Part shown: positions 11,939 to 23,794 of the stretch, one piece after another | How the letters are laid out: each line of letters starts with the position of its first letter | How positions within the stretch are numbered: position 1 is the first letter of the stretch | Origin: Pycnopodia helianthoides | Lineage: Eukaryota > Echinodermata > Asteroidea > Forcipulatida > Asteriidae | Assembly (NCBI GenBank): GCA_032158295.1 | Contig: CM063249.1 | Span: 9,191,195 to 9,255,194 of the forward strand | Direction: 5' to 3' | Length of the DNA: 64,000 nt | Program-made: the position numbers and the translations under genes | Notes under the pieces: model-generated | Databases searched by the model: none | What the model was told of the DNA's origin: nothing | Seen by the model: the letters and a program-made list of their open reading frames with translations, nothing else

Positions 11939-12786
11939 CTGGGAATAAATATAGGGTGGTTAAGAAAGCTGATTGCACTGTAGCTTGTTAAAGCGTTAGA
12001 GGAATCAACCAGCTAGCAACTGGAACCACTTGCAGATGCTTTGATGGACAATTCAATTAACAGAAACGCCAACATTTTGAGTAGCTGAGTTAGAGTGCAT
12101 CATTAGACCTTTCAATGGTACAGCCATCTTATGCAAGTCTTATAACCTCATGGAGACAATAGAAGCAATTGCTTTCATGCCTCTGGTTATTTTCTTGGCT
12201 GCAATTGCCTCCATGCCCCTAGTCATTGCCTCGGTGCCTCTTGATTATGTGGTACAGTTAAAGTCCAGGATTGGTAATTCAGGCCTGATACTTCATGGAG
12301 GCAATTGTCTCAATGCCCCCCGGTCATTGCCTTGGTGCCCCTTGAAAAGTTTTTACATGCGCTACCAATCCTAGTACATTGGACCTACAGCTTAGTGTCC
12401 AATCCATAGCACAAAGCAATTATGGTAAAGTATCTTGCTCAAGGACACACGTGCCACGACCAGGACTCGAACCCACACTCTGCTGATCAAAAACACCAGA
12501 GCTTGAGTCCAGTGCTCTTATCTGCTCAGCCACAACATGCCATGAGATGACTTTGCGACGGGTAGGTGACGGCAGACGAACACTGTACAGGTACATTTAC
12601 ATTGTTCATTTAAATCTAAGCATGCACACATTTCCACAAACAATAGGTTTGTTACTCAATAAGCCTCCTGCCTCCTAGCATTTCATAAATCTCCACTCAG
12701 AAGTTGAGGAACCTAGTTACACTGTTCGGCAGTCTCCGACCCCACCCCCATCAATCAATAAGAAGAACAACCGAGTCTGTACTTAC
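11939..12786 (-). other. Intron of paxillin-like gene with SINE
   Basis: Bounded by donor gtaagt at 12781-12786 and acceptor ag at 11939-11940. It contains repeated gcaattgcctccatgcccct motifs at about 12150-12345 and a tRNA-derived SINE at about 12395-12545. Confidence 0.65.
12395..12545 (-). mobile_element. tRNA-derived SINE
   Basis: On the minus strand there is an A-box-like tggctgagcagataagagc, a B-box gggttcgagtcc, and then the body gtccttgagcaagatacttt. The order A box, B box, conserved body is that of tRNA-derived SINEs. A second copy is at about 60965-61130. Confidence 0.7.
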
Positions 12787-12965
12787 ATCCAGTATTGGGC
12801 CGTTGCAGTAGGAACACCGTGGAGAGAAGAGATTCTGATAATCGGTCTCATCACAGAACGCGCCTGGCCTTCCCTCTCAAAGAAACTCTTAGTACCGAGT
12901 TCCACCTGGCAGTGGGAACAGACAAAGTGCTCTGGGTGCCACGTCTGGCCAAGGGCAGTCACAAT
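12787..12965 (-). CDS. Paxillin/Hic-5-type LIM1 exon with 2-bp frame disruption
   Basis: Acceptor (ctgttcctgtag) and donor (gtaagt) are both good. The frame begins [19 protein letters not shown], the first finger half of LIM1, and continues to FFEREGQ. The expected continuation [15 protein letters not shown] and [10 protein letters not shown] lies in another frame; the break is at the alternating CG run 12859-12862 and is explained by one extra CG dinucleotide. With that dinucleotide discounted, the exon joins LIM2 in phase. The upstream LIM1 cysteine pair and the LD-motif exons were not found and presumably lie further to the right. Confidence 0.75.
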
Positions 12966-13539
12966 CTACAGGAACAGTGACAAAAAGAAAGATCAATATC
13001 AGAAATGACCCCCATAACTATAATTACAAATGGTAAACTCATTAGAAATGTGTGAATGCTTACTAAGCATATACCTGAGCAGGAAACCAGCCACTGACGG
13101 CATGTGTGATATGGTATTTTGGCTGGTAACCTTCTTTATTGTAAGCAAAATTATTTCGAGCTTAGCTAGTTTTTGTTGCATCTCTATGAAATTAAGCACA
13201 GTTGTATTTATGCCCAGTGTATCCGACCACATTTGGGTCACAAGTATCCCTCATCTCTCTTACACAGTCACACACAATTATGGAATATGGTTTGGGGTAT
13301 TTCGGTGATGCCAAGCATAAAGAGTATCCCTTTCTAGTACTCAGTCCAACAGAATCAAACAAAACATGCTGATGTAATTTTATGGATATGGTGTGATTAC
13401 GATTAAAATGTGGAGGTACAATAAGAATTTCAGCATGTTTTTCTTGCGTTTCTTCCATGATGTTTTTGGATGACTAGCATTAGGCAGTATCTAAATTTGC
13501 AGCTACAGCTTTGGCTACAAATACCATCATTGCTTCATG

Positions 13540-13821
13540 CATCCTCACTCACACTGAGGAACTCATTATACCTGGCATTCCAATAGACTGGACATATCAA
13601 GCTATCATAATCCTTGATTCCAACAAGGGGCCCAATTTCATAGAGCTACTTCAGAAGAAATAATTGCTTAACAATACTCTACTCCTACTAAGTAAGCAGG
13701 ATACCAGCCACAGTTGGTCTGACATGGCATTTAAGCTGTTAACCTTATTCTGGTAAGCGTAAGTTTATTATGCCTCACTACTTTTCGTGCTTAAACAGCT
13801 CCATGAATGTATATTCAGTTT
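13540..13821 (+). repeat. Duplicated 5' flank block and GGGCCC-type repeat
   Basis: From tgaggaactcat onwards this block recurs at about 37010-37260, upstream of the 38.6-kb FReD fragment. It includes a dispersed repeat starting ggggcccaatttcatagagc, with relatives near 22225, 37078, 61269 and 62361. Confidence 0.7.
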
Positions 13822-15190
13822 GGGGTAACCAGGCGCGGTTCTAGAGACACAATTTTCGGGGGGGCTAGATTTTTTGCACGTGACGTCACCCTTTAAATTT
13901 CGCTACTGCTACTTCATTTTGGGAGTCGAAAAGCAACATTACAGCGCATTTTTCATGTATTTGGCACGTAATAAGTAGAAAGATACAATAATCATACAAC
14001 ACATGATACAGTTGCGTGCAAATTATTTTGACTCCAAAACGGTGGACAGAACAAAAGCTTGCAGCAGTGTAACGACTTTGATTGAGAATATTATGGGATG
14101 TTTATAGAGGGAAGAGTGAAATCATACATGTAGCCGTGTGCAATCCGTGCAGTCAACGGATGAAATCATGTGGCCACAAATTCTTTTTTGATAGTATCTG
14201 ATATAAGCATCATATAGGGAGGTTTTATTAATGGACAAGCAAAGAAAAATAATAGGACCGGAACGCACTCATAATGTTTGAAAAGCTTACAAATTTGTCA
14301 GTTATGAAAATTCTCTCAGTGACGAGTGAGAATCGTGTATTGAAAGGCAAGCTTTAAAAAACATTTGAGAAGTCAAGTATAGTTCTTTTTAGAAAATGGA
14401 GGGGGGGTGGAGGAAGGGCAAAAACCACCGGAACCCGGGGCTGGACGGAATGAAGGGAGTGAGGATGTGAGAGAAAGAGAGTGGAAACCGTATATTATGT
14501 ATAACCAGTCTGCAGCATATTAGTGATGTGTTAACTGAAGTGCGGGAAAATGGAAACTATTAACTCCAGAGGTAGCCATCGAGGGATAAATAAGCAGAGA
14601 AACGTTGTGAAATTAATGTTCCATGGCTCTGGTGTGGTCTCATAATCAACCATCCTATGACTGTTTGTTGTTTAAGTGGGAGACAAAGGTCTCTGTCTTT
14701 TGAAAAGTCAGTGGGCGATGTTTAAAACAGACCTTTTCTTTGATGTTTTCAAGCCTCCTTATACTAGTAATAGAAAAAGGAAGGTTTTTAGGAAGGGAGG
14801 GGAGGGGGAGGAAAAGAGGTTAGAACTTACTAAAAAGAACATTTTTCCATTGATAATTTGTTGAGCCACTTATCACCGCATTGTCTTAATATCCAAACTA
14901 AGAATGGTTTTTATGTTTATGTAATACAAAACGAAACGAGGCGGAAGCGCGCTGGCGTAAATTCTAAGCACCGGGCTTGTCCGGCGTGAAACATTTAACC
15001 GTACATGTAGTCTGGTCCAAGACCATAGTATTTGTGAAAAGACCGTGCAAATCTATTTATTTTCAAATTTTAATGAAGATCCAGTATTTTCAAGCATGTA
15101 TTTTCTTCTTCTTTTTTTCCCTTGCATTTTTTTGGGGGGCTAGACAAAAGTTTGGGGGGCTACCCCACTAGAACCGCGCATGGCGGTAAC
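13822..15190. mobile_element. Non-autonomous hAT-type element with 8-bp target duplication
   Basis: The element 13830-15182 begins CAGGCGCGGTTCTAG and ends CTAGAACCGCGCATG, inverted repeats starting CA as in hAT transposons. It is flanked by GGGGTAAC (13822-13829) and GCGGTAAC (15183-15190), an 8-bp duplication with one mismatch, also typical of hAT. Sub-terminal gggggg-ctag motifs lie near both ends. No transposase is recognised, so it is non-autonomous. The paralogous segment near 37260 lacks it. Confidence 0.8.
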
Positions 15191-17998
15191 ACCATGTGTA
15201 TGTATCTACTTTGCTGTGTACATTTGTTCATGAGAACTTTTCTAGCTATTTTTCTACTGTCAAAGAGTAGACTTCAGAATTTGGGAGACTACGTCTTGTT
15301 ATTAACTTCACTGCTGCGGAGTGAGTTCTTTATTGGTCTCAATGTTTCAACTAGCCTGCTCTATAAACATGATCAGGATTTTATAATGTGATTTTTTTGA
15401 CAGAACGTTGTTTATTTGATAATGTATTCTTTGACAGATGGTTTTAGGCCCTATAGTGTTTTTTTAACTATGGAAAATAAATAAATCTGGCACAGAAAGT
15501 ACTATCACTTTTATAAAATACTGGAAAAAAAACATCAAATAAACTGAGTTAGGTGTAGCTGAGGTTAACCTCTATTCTGGAACCAAATCCATTAAGCTGT
15601 TGACCAAAAAGCATTTTTTTTGGTTGCTTTATACTATATAGCAGAAACAGATGCTTACGCAAAAGTGTAAGACGATCAATACGATTTGACGATCATATGA
15701 ATTTGTTGTGTACAAATATGTAAACTTATTTTCCCACGTAAATAGCTCATACCATACAGAGTACACACACACACACAGCGAGCATGGTCCGTGCGCGCCT
15801 AAACAGTTTCATGGTAGATACCATTGTGTGGACAGGGGTGTTGCCGTGTAACTAAATAAGTATCACGTTATTTATGCAAACAATTTGAGGCAGAGAAGGA
15901 AATGCGACATGTTATTGTTATTAACAATTTACTAATTAAATTGTAACCAACTTTCCAGCACATGAACACAACAGAGCAACGCTGTTGCTAAATAACAAAT
16001 TTACTTGTGCAAATCTGTTCAACCCTGCACCAATGGTGGTATAGTCCATGTCATCGCCACACACAAAAACGTACACACAACCAGTGCACAATTTTCATCA
16101 GTGAAGCAAAACTTAACTTGCCATTTTAAAAATGTGTGACACTATCTTAGAAAAAAATGTTCACAAGAAGAAAGTGTATACATTACTGATTCTGCTCATA
16201 TAAGTTTTGCCAGTGAATCCTTCCTATTAGTACATGAACTTATCATTTCAGAAAATTGTGTTGTGGTTTCAGAGTTGACACTGCGGAAGTTTGTAAAACA
16301 GACATTTTAGCAACGGCTTTTTAGAAGCTGTAAAATAACTTTTCATTGGTCTTTAGTTGAACTCAAAAATGACGTTGGTAAAATTTGTCCAATCACAAAA
16401 TTTGTTAGAGCACTGTGTTGGTCAGTATGTAAACTTTCCAAATTCGTTTCAGACTAAGGAATCAGCCGTCGGCTTGTTGACTTATGGTCAAATTTAGAGC
16501 CCTCATGCGACAAAAAAAGACAAATTTTGTAGCACTTTCCATAGCAAATGTGACCGCAGTTGTACGAATGAACCCCCAAAAGACGTGGCAAAACATATTT
16601 CATTTGAAACCAATGTTTTAAGAGTCGAAAGAGGAGGTTTTCCCCTTTGTTTTTCCGTTTTGAAGAAAATTTGTACACAGTGCGGCACGGCGCGCGCCCG
16701 CTGACTGTTTGAACAGATTACTTTACATCACAAATTCATATGTTGGTCAGTGCATGTTCACGTTCACATTGGGTTTGCATTGTTACGTCACTCAACAACA
16801 ACCTATAGTATGCCTTTTGCTTTGCTTACAGTTACCACAGTTAGTGAATAGAAACTGTGCTTAACAAATGAACCCTTATTATCGGTACACAAGTATGACT
16901 ATTTGCATGCCTACCATACAGCTTCCTAGCCTTCACTATATTCCTACATCAAGAAAGACACAAAAATACAAGTTTCTATACACAGCCTTTTTAATTAAAA
17001 AAAGACCTACAGCCATTTTAGTTCCCTTTTCCAGTCAAGTGTGAGCATCTTTAGAAACCAAACTTGTTCATTTCCACTGACTTGCATCAAGGCCACAAAT
17101 ATTGATTTCACTGAAGGTTATTTAGAGGTCTTCTTGCAGTGCTCAATACACCACCAATGCACAGTACAAACACTGCAGTATTTTGATACAGGTTTCGAAT
17201 TAGCTTAAAACCTCATGAAAATCAAACTTAAATTGATAAAAATATGACTATCCATCTAAAATTATTTTTAAAACTACCACTATACGTACCTCCCAATGAA
17301 TCTCATGTTTTGCCTGGCTCCACTTTATAGAATAACTTGGTTGGATTCACAATCCAAAGAATTGTAAAAAATGGTGAATTCCTTATGACAGTCATTTAAA
17401 CAGGAACTATTAAAAAGGAACAACTCAGAAATTTAATAATAGCAATATTTGCCTACATAAGTAAATGCTTATGAAACCAGATTATCTTTACAAAGAGAAG
17501 TACCCTCGTACAAACAGAAAATGATTTTTTTTTTCATTCATTAGGTTTAATTCAAACTGCTGCATGGTATATATTCGGTTTGCGGTAACACCATGTGTAT
17601 AAATATCTACTTTGCTGTGTAGATTTGTTCTTGAGAGAACTTGTCTTGCTATTTATTCTACTACTGCGGAGTAGATTTTCAGAATTCGGCCTCACCATGC
17701 AATGCCTCAAATCCCATATATGTATGCTGCATGGTAGTTGCAATAAGGTTACTTTTTAATCAAAGTTGAACTATTCACAGTTATTGATATATGTATGTGC
17801 ACAAGGTTGAAGCCAATACCAACAGCCAACCAACCATACCACTCCTGCTGGCTTTCTTACAACATGTGACCAGGAATAACCAATTACAGCATCCCTCGTG
17901 AGTCTCCACGCCATACAATTTAATCAGTCAAGTGTCAGCTTTCTCATTTTGAGATATTCGTCGGGAAGAAAATCCACATCAACCACGACTGAATCTAC
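15191..17998. other. 5' flank of FReD-1, no gene; contains unit-specific insertion
   Basis: Noncoding. Parts at 15408-15690 and 16741-17990 match 37265-38600 upstream of the 38.6-kb FReD fragment. The intervening ~1.05 kb (about 15692-16741) is missing there and carries inverted catatgaatttgt ends, so it is probably a further insertion. An (AC)n run is at about 15763-15777. Confidence 0.6.
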
Positions 17999-18016
17999 AT
18001 GCAATGTACATGTATG

Positions 18017-18556
18017 ATGGCTTCTCAAACACAATTTCTGATGCTACATGCAGCCATCACTCTTACACTGATCATTCTAAATATCAATCAAACTACAGCT
18101 TCTGATGTAACTGCATGTAAGATAAATATGAGAGAGTTTCTATCTGCAGAAAACAGAAAACTACTTCAACTTTCCTACCAAGCAAAAATGATTTGGTCTC
18201 ATGTCCTCTGTGTGAGTTACTGCCATGCTGATCTTCAGTGCCACTCAGTCAATTACAACATAGACAATGAGCTGTGTGAGCTTAACAACGCTACCAGGGC
18301 TCAGTATCCTGATGACTTCATTACATACTATGGTAGTGTGTACTTTGATGCTGATGTAGAAACACCTCACCTCTCTCTACCTGACCAAGTACTCCCTACA
18401 CAGCCTGATACAACCATCTCCTCTGGGCCTAAATACAGCAGTTGCCAGGAGCTTAGTGAGGCAGGTCATATTGAGAGTCGTTACTACACAATATTCCCTG
18501 CTGGATCCAACAACAGCCGGCAAGTCTACTGTGACTTGGACCCTTTTGGTGAATGA
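18017..18556 (+). pseudogene. FReD-1: signal peptide + PAN-like domain, fibrinogen domain deleted
   Basis: The start chosen is the ATG at 18017, with A at -3 and G at +4; an in-frame ATG at 17999 adds six residues. The N-terminus MMASQTQFL and a hydrophobic run form a signal peptide. A cysteine-containing PAN/apple-like domain follows (CVSYCHADLQCHSVNYN), then a proline-containing linker and the first ~30 residues of the fibrinogen C-terminal domain (SCQELSEAGH to VYCDLD). At 18541 the sequence jumps to what in the intact paralogs is the last ~20 codons of the domain, out of frame, and stops at TGA. About 480-500 bp is therefore deleted internally. It is either a pseudogene or a gene for a secreted PAN-only protein. 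Confidence 0.8.
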
Positions 18557-19289
18557 ATTTTACAAATCGCTCAAAACATGTTCTATGAAAATGCTCCTCT
18601 CAAATTAGTAACTATTCTTACACAATAATACTATTTAAAAATAAATGGGAAGCTTCAATTCTTAAAAACACACACAAATAATTTTTCATAATAATGTTGT
18701 CTTTAAAGGTAGAGTCATCGTTTGGTGGGTGTTAACATAAGGCTGAATTATAGGCACAATTATCAAGAAAAGGTACAATAAAAGTCACAGTTGAAAATTT
18801 CAAATGAATGCAGTGTCTACTTGTTGAGAAAAAGAGGTAAAGCTGCCGTGGTATTTTTTATCAAGAAGGTTGAATCCATCATGTTTATATGGCAGCAGTA
18901 TTCACAAACAGACAGCACAGAAAATTTTAACCCTCAAAGGTTGCCTTTCTGCAATCTTTGGAGAGTTTATTTTTAACATACTGTTATTGATTTCTAATCA
19001 TAGGGGAGGGGGGGGCACTTCAGCTGAAATAATTTGGCAGGATGCTTACTACCATTACCAATTTTTTTTATTACAAAGTATGACCCTACCTATAAAGTGT
19101 GCAATCAACAATGTTTGGAATTTGAGGTTAAATTAGTTGTACTGTCGAAATAGAAAAATTGCAGAAATACTTGAATAACTTAAACATCTTAATATTCCAG
19201 GAGATCTGTAAACTTCAAAGTGTTCATTACACATTTTGCACACTGCCTACCAAGTACCAATGTGTATAAATTGAAAGAATCCAAACTCA
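18557..19289. other. Duplicated 3' flank, FReD unit 1
   Basis: Noncoding. Corresponds to 27258-27902 (unit 2) and 33282-33947 (unit 3). The first ~60 bases are the displaced FReD 3' end left by the deletion in FReD-1. Confidence 0.7.
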
Positions 19290-19531
19290 GATCAAGTTGG
19301 TCAGCTTGAATGGAAATGAACCATTTGCTTTAAAATATGAAGACGTCAAGAATTATGGCAACATCTCGCTAAGTACAAGGGATGATGGTGGTATAAGTTG
19401 TGCTATGATTCTAATTTAACTGCTATGTATCATTTCTATGATTCTAGCATCAGGGATGGTTTGGAATGGTTTGTTGTAGTGACATGACAAATTATAAAAT
19501 AAAAATGCATGAAATGTGCCTTTCAAATTAG
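19290..19531 (+). pseudogene. Relic FReD 3' fragment, unit 1
   Basis: The stretch aligns by eye with the last third of the FReD coding sequence: gttggtcagcttgaatgg matches the codons for EMVRWDG, ggtggtataagttgtgctat matches WWYKSCY, and the end aaatgtgcctttcaaatta matches KMCLSN and the stop. It has many frame breaks. It is a decayed second gene copy lying ~1 kb downstream of FReD-1. Confidence 0.75.
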
Positions 19532-20443
19532 TGACTCATTTTAAACAAAAAGGTACACTCAGCAGAAACAAGATTTGTAATGGGAAGCTTCAAGTAATAT
19601 AAAGCAAAGTACACCTTTGGAGAAAGATTTTGATTTAGCATGAAATTGAAACTGTTTGTTATTTTGCACCAAAAGTGGTTTTATAATTTTTTGGCAAAAA
19701 GTTAAACACTTTCAATTCAATAACAAGACCTAAAAAGATTTTAACAGTTACTGTAGAATACATAATTCTATCCGTCATGTGGGATTAGCATGATTGTGTG
19801 ACATGTAGTTTGTTTAAATTTGCTAGAAAATTTATCACCTCATTAATTCTTATTTGTTGTGATTTCTTAACTTTATTTACTGCACCTTCAGCGAGCACAA
19901 AGAATAGTTCACTGTAATCTAATTTTATGAAGTACTGCTACTAATTTTGCAAATCTTATTAATTCAAAGTTTTTTTTAAAAATGTTATGGACTTTTACAA
20001 AATTAACATTTATTGTACATATAATTAATGATTTGCAGATTTGTGTGATTTTGGTGATAACCGAAAGGACTTGTTGTTTTTGATCTCCTGCAGCAATACA
20101 ATTATAAACACATACAAATTTCAAATGAAGTGAGGTTAAACAGTCCCAATTCCATTTTAAAATGACAACACTTTTTCTAATTGCTGTAGATGTACTATTT
20201 TAACCATCATTGGTGATTTTCAGATTGGTGTGGCATGTGTATTTTGGTGACATTTGCATGAAAATTTAAACACATCTAGCTGTAACTTTTATTTGTGTTA
20301 ATTCTTAACTTTATTTACTGCACTTAAGCAAGCACAAAGGGTAGTTTAAAATTATGCACAAAAATAACATGCTGGTAAATCCTTATTCAATGCATATACT
20401 CTGCACGGTCAAGAATCCAATCATAAGAAACAATGTTTGGGAC

Positions 20444-20815
20444 TTTAAGGCACTGGACATGTTTGGTAATTGTCGAAGACTAGTATTCTCACTTGGTGTA
20501 TCCCAACATATGCATAAAATAACATACCTGTGAAAATTTGGGCTCAATTGGTCATTGAATTTGCAAGAGAATAATGAAAGAAAAAACACCCTTGTTGCAT
20601 TACTTTGTGCTTTCAGGTGCATAATAAAAGGCTTCAGCTAGAAGTCTTTTATTATTTGAGTGAGAAATTACCTCTTTCTCAAAAACTGTTACTTCAGAGG
20701 GAGCCGTTTCTCACAATGTTTTATACTATCAACAGCTCTCCATTGCTTGTTACCAAGTAAGTTTTTATGCTAACAATTATTTTGAGTAATTACCAAAAGT
20801 GTCCAGTGCCTTTAA
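20444..20815. mobile_element. TTAA-flanked MITE (AGGCACTGGACA family), unit 1
   Basis: Starts TTAAGGCACTGGACA (one A shorter than in units 2 and 3) and ends TGTCCAGTGCCTTTAA: inverted ends with a TTAA-type junction on both sides. The body is at the same place in units 2 and 3. The corresponding site in unit 4 is empty (about 43050-43065). The TTAA duplication is the signature of the piggyBac superfamily; no transposase is present. Confidence 0.8.
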
Positions 20816-22812
20816 CTTAGTAGAGAGCAAATCAACGAAACAACCTGATTTCAAAACGACTTAAGTCAATGAGGGTTATCGCAGTTTGACAAAAATAATT
20901 ATTTGCCTCTTAGAAACCTTCATCCTCAATCAAAATCTGAACATTGTATACCTGTAACTAACATCCAATCTATTGCACTCAGATTAATCTGGTATTCTAG
21001 GCCCAATGAACAGCATCAACAGTTCACCAAAAGTGCAGTCATATCAGCTTGAATCAAATATATTGTGTTGTTAGTAATTGAGGCTATTTCTTAGCCACCA
21101 TGTGATGAAATAAAAAATCAGCTCATACCAGTCATGTTAATCTTTCTTGTCATTCTGCCTGATACTTTCTGAGTGTACCATTTATTCAACATCATACCTA
21201 GGTCTTTCAGTGATTCCTCTTGCACACAATCCAAGCCTGTCCCAACTCCAAGTCTAGCCATACTTAAACCAAAACAAGGACCTGGCATAGAGAATTGGCA
21301 GTTTTTTGAAACTGTGACTTCAGATTCGACTCCATCAATATGCTCCGTCAGTAACTTTGTGAATGTGCGCTTGCTGTATGAGGCTTCAAATAGGAATCCA
21401 GAGCCTAAGCCAAAGCCAGGAGTTTGAAAAGAGGCCCTTATCCCACAATGCAGGCTGAACAACCATAGTGGCTTTGGGAGTCTATCATGACATCTCACAG
21501 CTTCCAATCCATTGATGTCATAACATTATAGATGCTTGCCATTAAGCCATACTCCTAATTACAAACTTTGTTTATAACTAGGGTGGTAAAATGAGACGTT
21601 TGAAAAAGGCGTGGCAGTTATCAACCTCTCTCATCTATCTTTAATTACCTGTAAAAAAAAAAAAATACAAAACAGCAAAAAACATAACAAACACAATGAA
21701 AAGCAAAAAGCTCACCACTGAAGATTCTTAATCATGTGCAGTATCCTAGAATCCTTCTGTCTGAAGTCAAGAGGACATCACATCTTTCAGGACTGTTTGC
21801 TAAGGTTGTTAAATTGAAGCATGAAGTTATGACTGGTGGCTGTCAGTAAGTTTGTCTGTAAAAAATCCATCACAGAAATATACCTCACTCAAATTGCATT
21901 GATACAACTTCAATGCAAAGTAGACAATTAGGGCCTTAAGCTCGATATTACCTAGTAAGAGCCTTGACAACCTTTGCAAGGGTCATCATATGGTTGAATG
22001 AACCATTACTTATAAATTTCCTTTCAAGTTGTTTTATATAACTTGATGTAGTTTAAAAAAAATTAACCTAAGCATTTTACTCTGCCATAAACCAATGAGC
22101 ATAAGAAAACACATCATTGCTTCTATTTCCTCAACATGAACATTGAGGAACTCACCATGCCAAGTGTTCCAATGCCACTAGCTTGACCTCTTAAACTTTC
22201 AGATTGGTTTACTCAATTGATCCAGGGGCCCAACGTCATAGAGCTGCTTAAGCAAAAAATATTGCTTAACAATACACTACTTAGCAAAATTAAAGGATAC
22301 CGGCCACAGTTGGTACTTGTGATTTGCATTTTAACTGGTAATCTTATTCTGGTAAGCTGTATTTCATTATGCCAAGCTACTTTTTGTGCTTGAGCATCTC
22401 CATGAAGGAGGGCACCGGCAAGAGGTACAAGAGTAAGGCATCTCCTTTAGGCTGTCTGGGGAAAAGAATTTTTAAAAACTGTTTAAGCTACGTGCATACT
22501 GAACTGTCATCTTTGCTTAACAAGCACAAGTACACCTATTAAGAATGAGTACTGGGCTACAAGCAATTAGGCAAATACTGTGAATGAAGTCAAGTAGGAC
22601 ATGTGATATTCAATCAACTAAAAGTCATCACTCTGAAAAAAAGCCTCAGCTTGAAAATGTTGCTAACTTCTCCATATTCAAATATTTACATGGAATAATG
22701 TCAGATCAACCACTGTTTCGGAGGTGTAGAGTTTTTCAAGACCTCATGAATGTGAATACGGATTCATTGGTATCTCGTTTGGGGTATAGTGGCAAAAATC
22801 ATACCCAGGATA
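20816..22812. other. Duplicated 3' flank, FReD unit 1
   Basis: Noncoding apart from the minus-strand relic at 21118-21519. It contains a segment at about 21873-22165 that is repeated at 23275-23577, and a dispersed ggggcccaacgtcatagagc repeat at about 22224-22416. Confidence 0.6.
21118..21519 (-). pseudogene. Unrecognised minus-strand coding relic, unit 1 (longest copy)
   Basis: An open minus frame of about 130 codons begins INGLEAVRCHDRLPKP and ends with KINMTGMS. It contains GFGLGSGFLFEASYSK and LKDLGMMLNKWY. The same reading recurs, shortened or frameshifted, in units 2, 3 and 4. There is no initiator ATG here (unit 4 has ATG at the equivalent of Ile). I do not recognise the family. It could be the last exon of a gene captured in the duplicated unit. 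Confidence 0.35.
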
Positions 22813-23102
22813 TTAACACGTTGACTGCCGCCTACGATTATATTCGTAGTAACAGGTGTAACGGATTCTGCCACTACGAGTATACTCGTAGGGAATGAAA
22901 GGGCTTTGTATTGTTAATTGAATACACTGGCATCACTGAGCACGCAACAAATACGCTTCTGGCAGTGGTGAGGACATACATCCTTAGAATGTGTATGTTC
23001 AATTTTGTTTGTGTATAGTAGCTATTTGGTATGCACGCATGCGCACTGCACTTGGCAAATGGGAACGCCCTACAAATCTGTGACCGGCAGTCAACGAGTT
23101 AA
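22813..23102. mobile_element. 282-bp TTAA-flanked element, CACGTTGACTGCCG ends
   Basis: The element 22817-23098 begins CACGTTGACTGCCG and ends CGGCAGTCAACGAG. It is bounded by TTAA at 22813-22816 and 23099-23102. Unit 2 has the uninterrupted site with one TTAA at 30587-30590, so insertion and 4-bp duplication are shown directly. This is a piggyBac-type non-autonomous element. Confidence 0.88.
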
Positions 23103-23794
23103 GACATTCAATTCTGTATCAGATAACTCAACGTTGGCCAAGGTTTACAACCGATTTTTGTTTCATTCCTTCATTATTGTTCCCATTATTCTTATACAGT
23201 ATCCTTGCTATCAGGGTTGGTTCTCCTCTTATTATCGATGGATTTGAGGCACTGGAATTTAAATTGAAGAAATATACCTCACAGAAATATACCTCACTCA
23301 AATTGCATTGATACAACTTCAATGCAAAGTAGACAAATAGGGCCTTAAGCTAGATATTATCTAGTAAGAACTTTGACAACCTTTGCAAGGTTCATCCTAT
23401 GGTTGAATTAACCATTACTTACAAATTTCCTTTCAAGTTGTTTTGTTCAACTCGATGTAGTTAAAAAAAATTAACCTAAGTATTTTACTCTGCCATAAAC
23501 CAATGAGCATAAGAAAACACATCATTGCTTCTATTTCCCTCATCATAAACATTGAGGAACTCACCATGCCAAGTTAAAAAAACAAGTTTTTTTAAGGTAA
23601 AAATACATTCTTTCAATTTTACTCTTTTTTAAAAAAGTCAACCAGGATCAAGACACTGATATTTCAAAGGACAGAACTACACTTAAGGTAACAATTTCAA
23701 TGATAAAACGACACTTTGACACACAACATCAACCAAAATGATGTCCCGTCGGGAAAACATTCAGGTTCCTTTTTTGTAACAGATCTGCAAAGGG
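23103..23794. other. Duplicated flank, no gene
   Basis: Continues the sequence shared with unit 2 (30591-30745) and then a second copy of the 21873-22165 block at 23275-23577. No coding feature. Confidence 0.5.

Noticed and set aside
20383..20622. Minus-strand open frames (MHLKxQSNATRVFF type), repeated at 28993 and 35040
   Set aside because: They lie inside the TTAA MITE copies. Conservation follows from duplication of the MITE.
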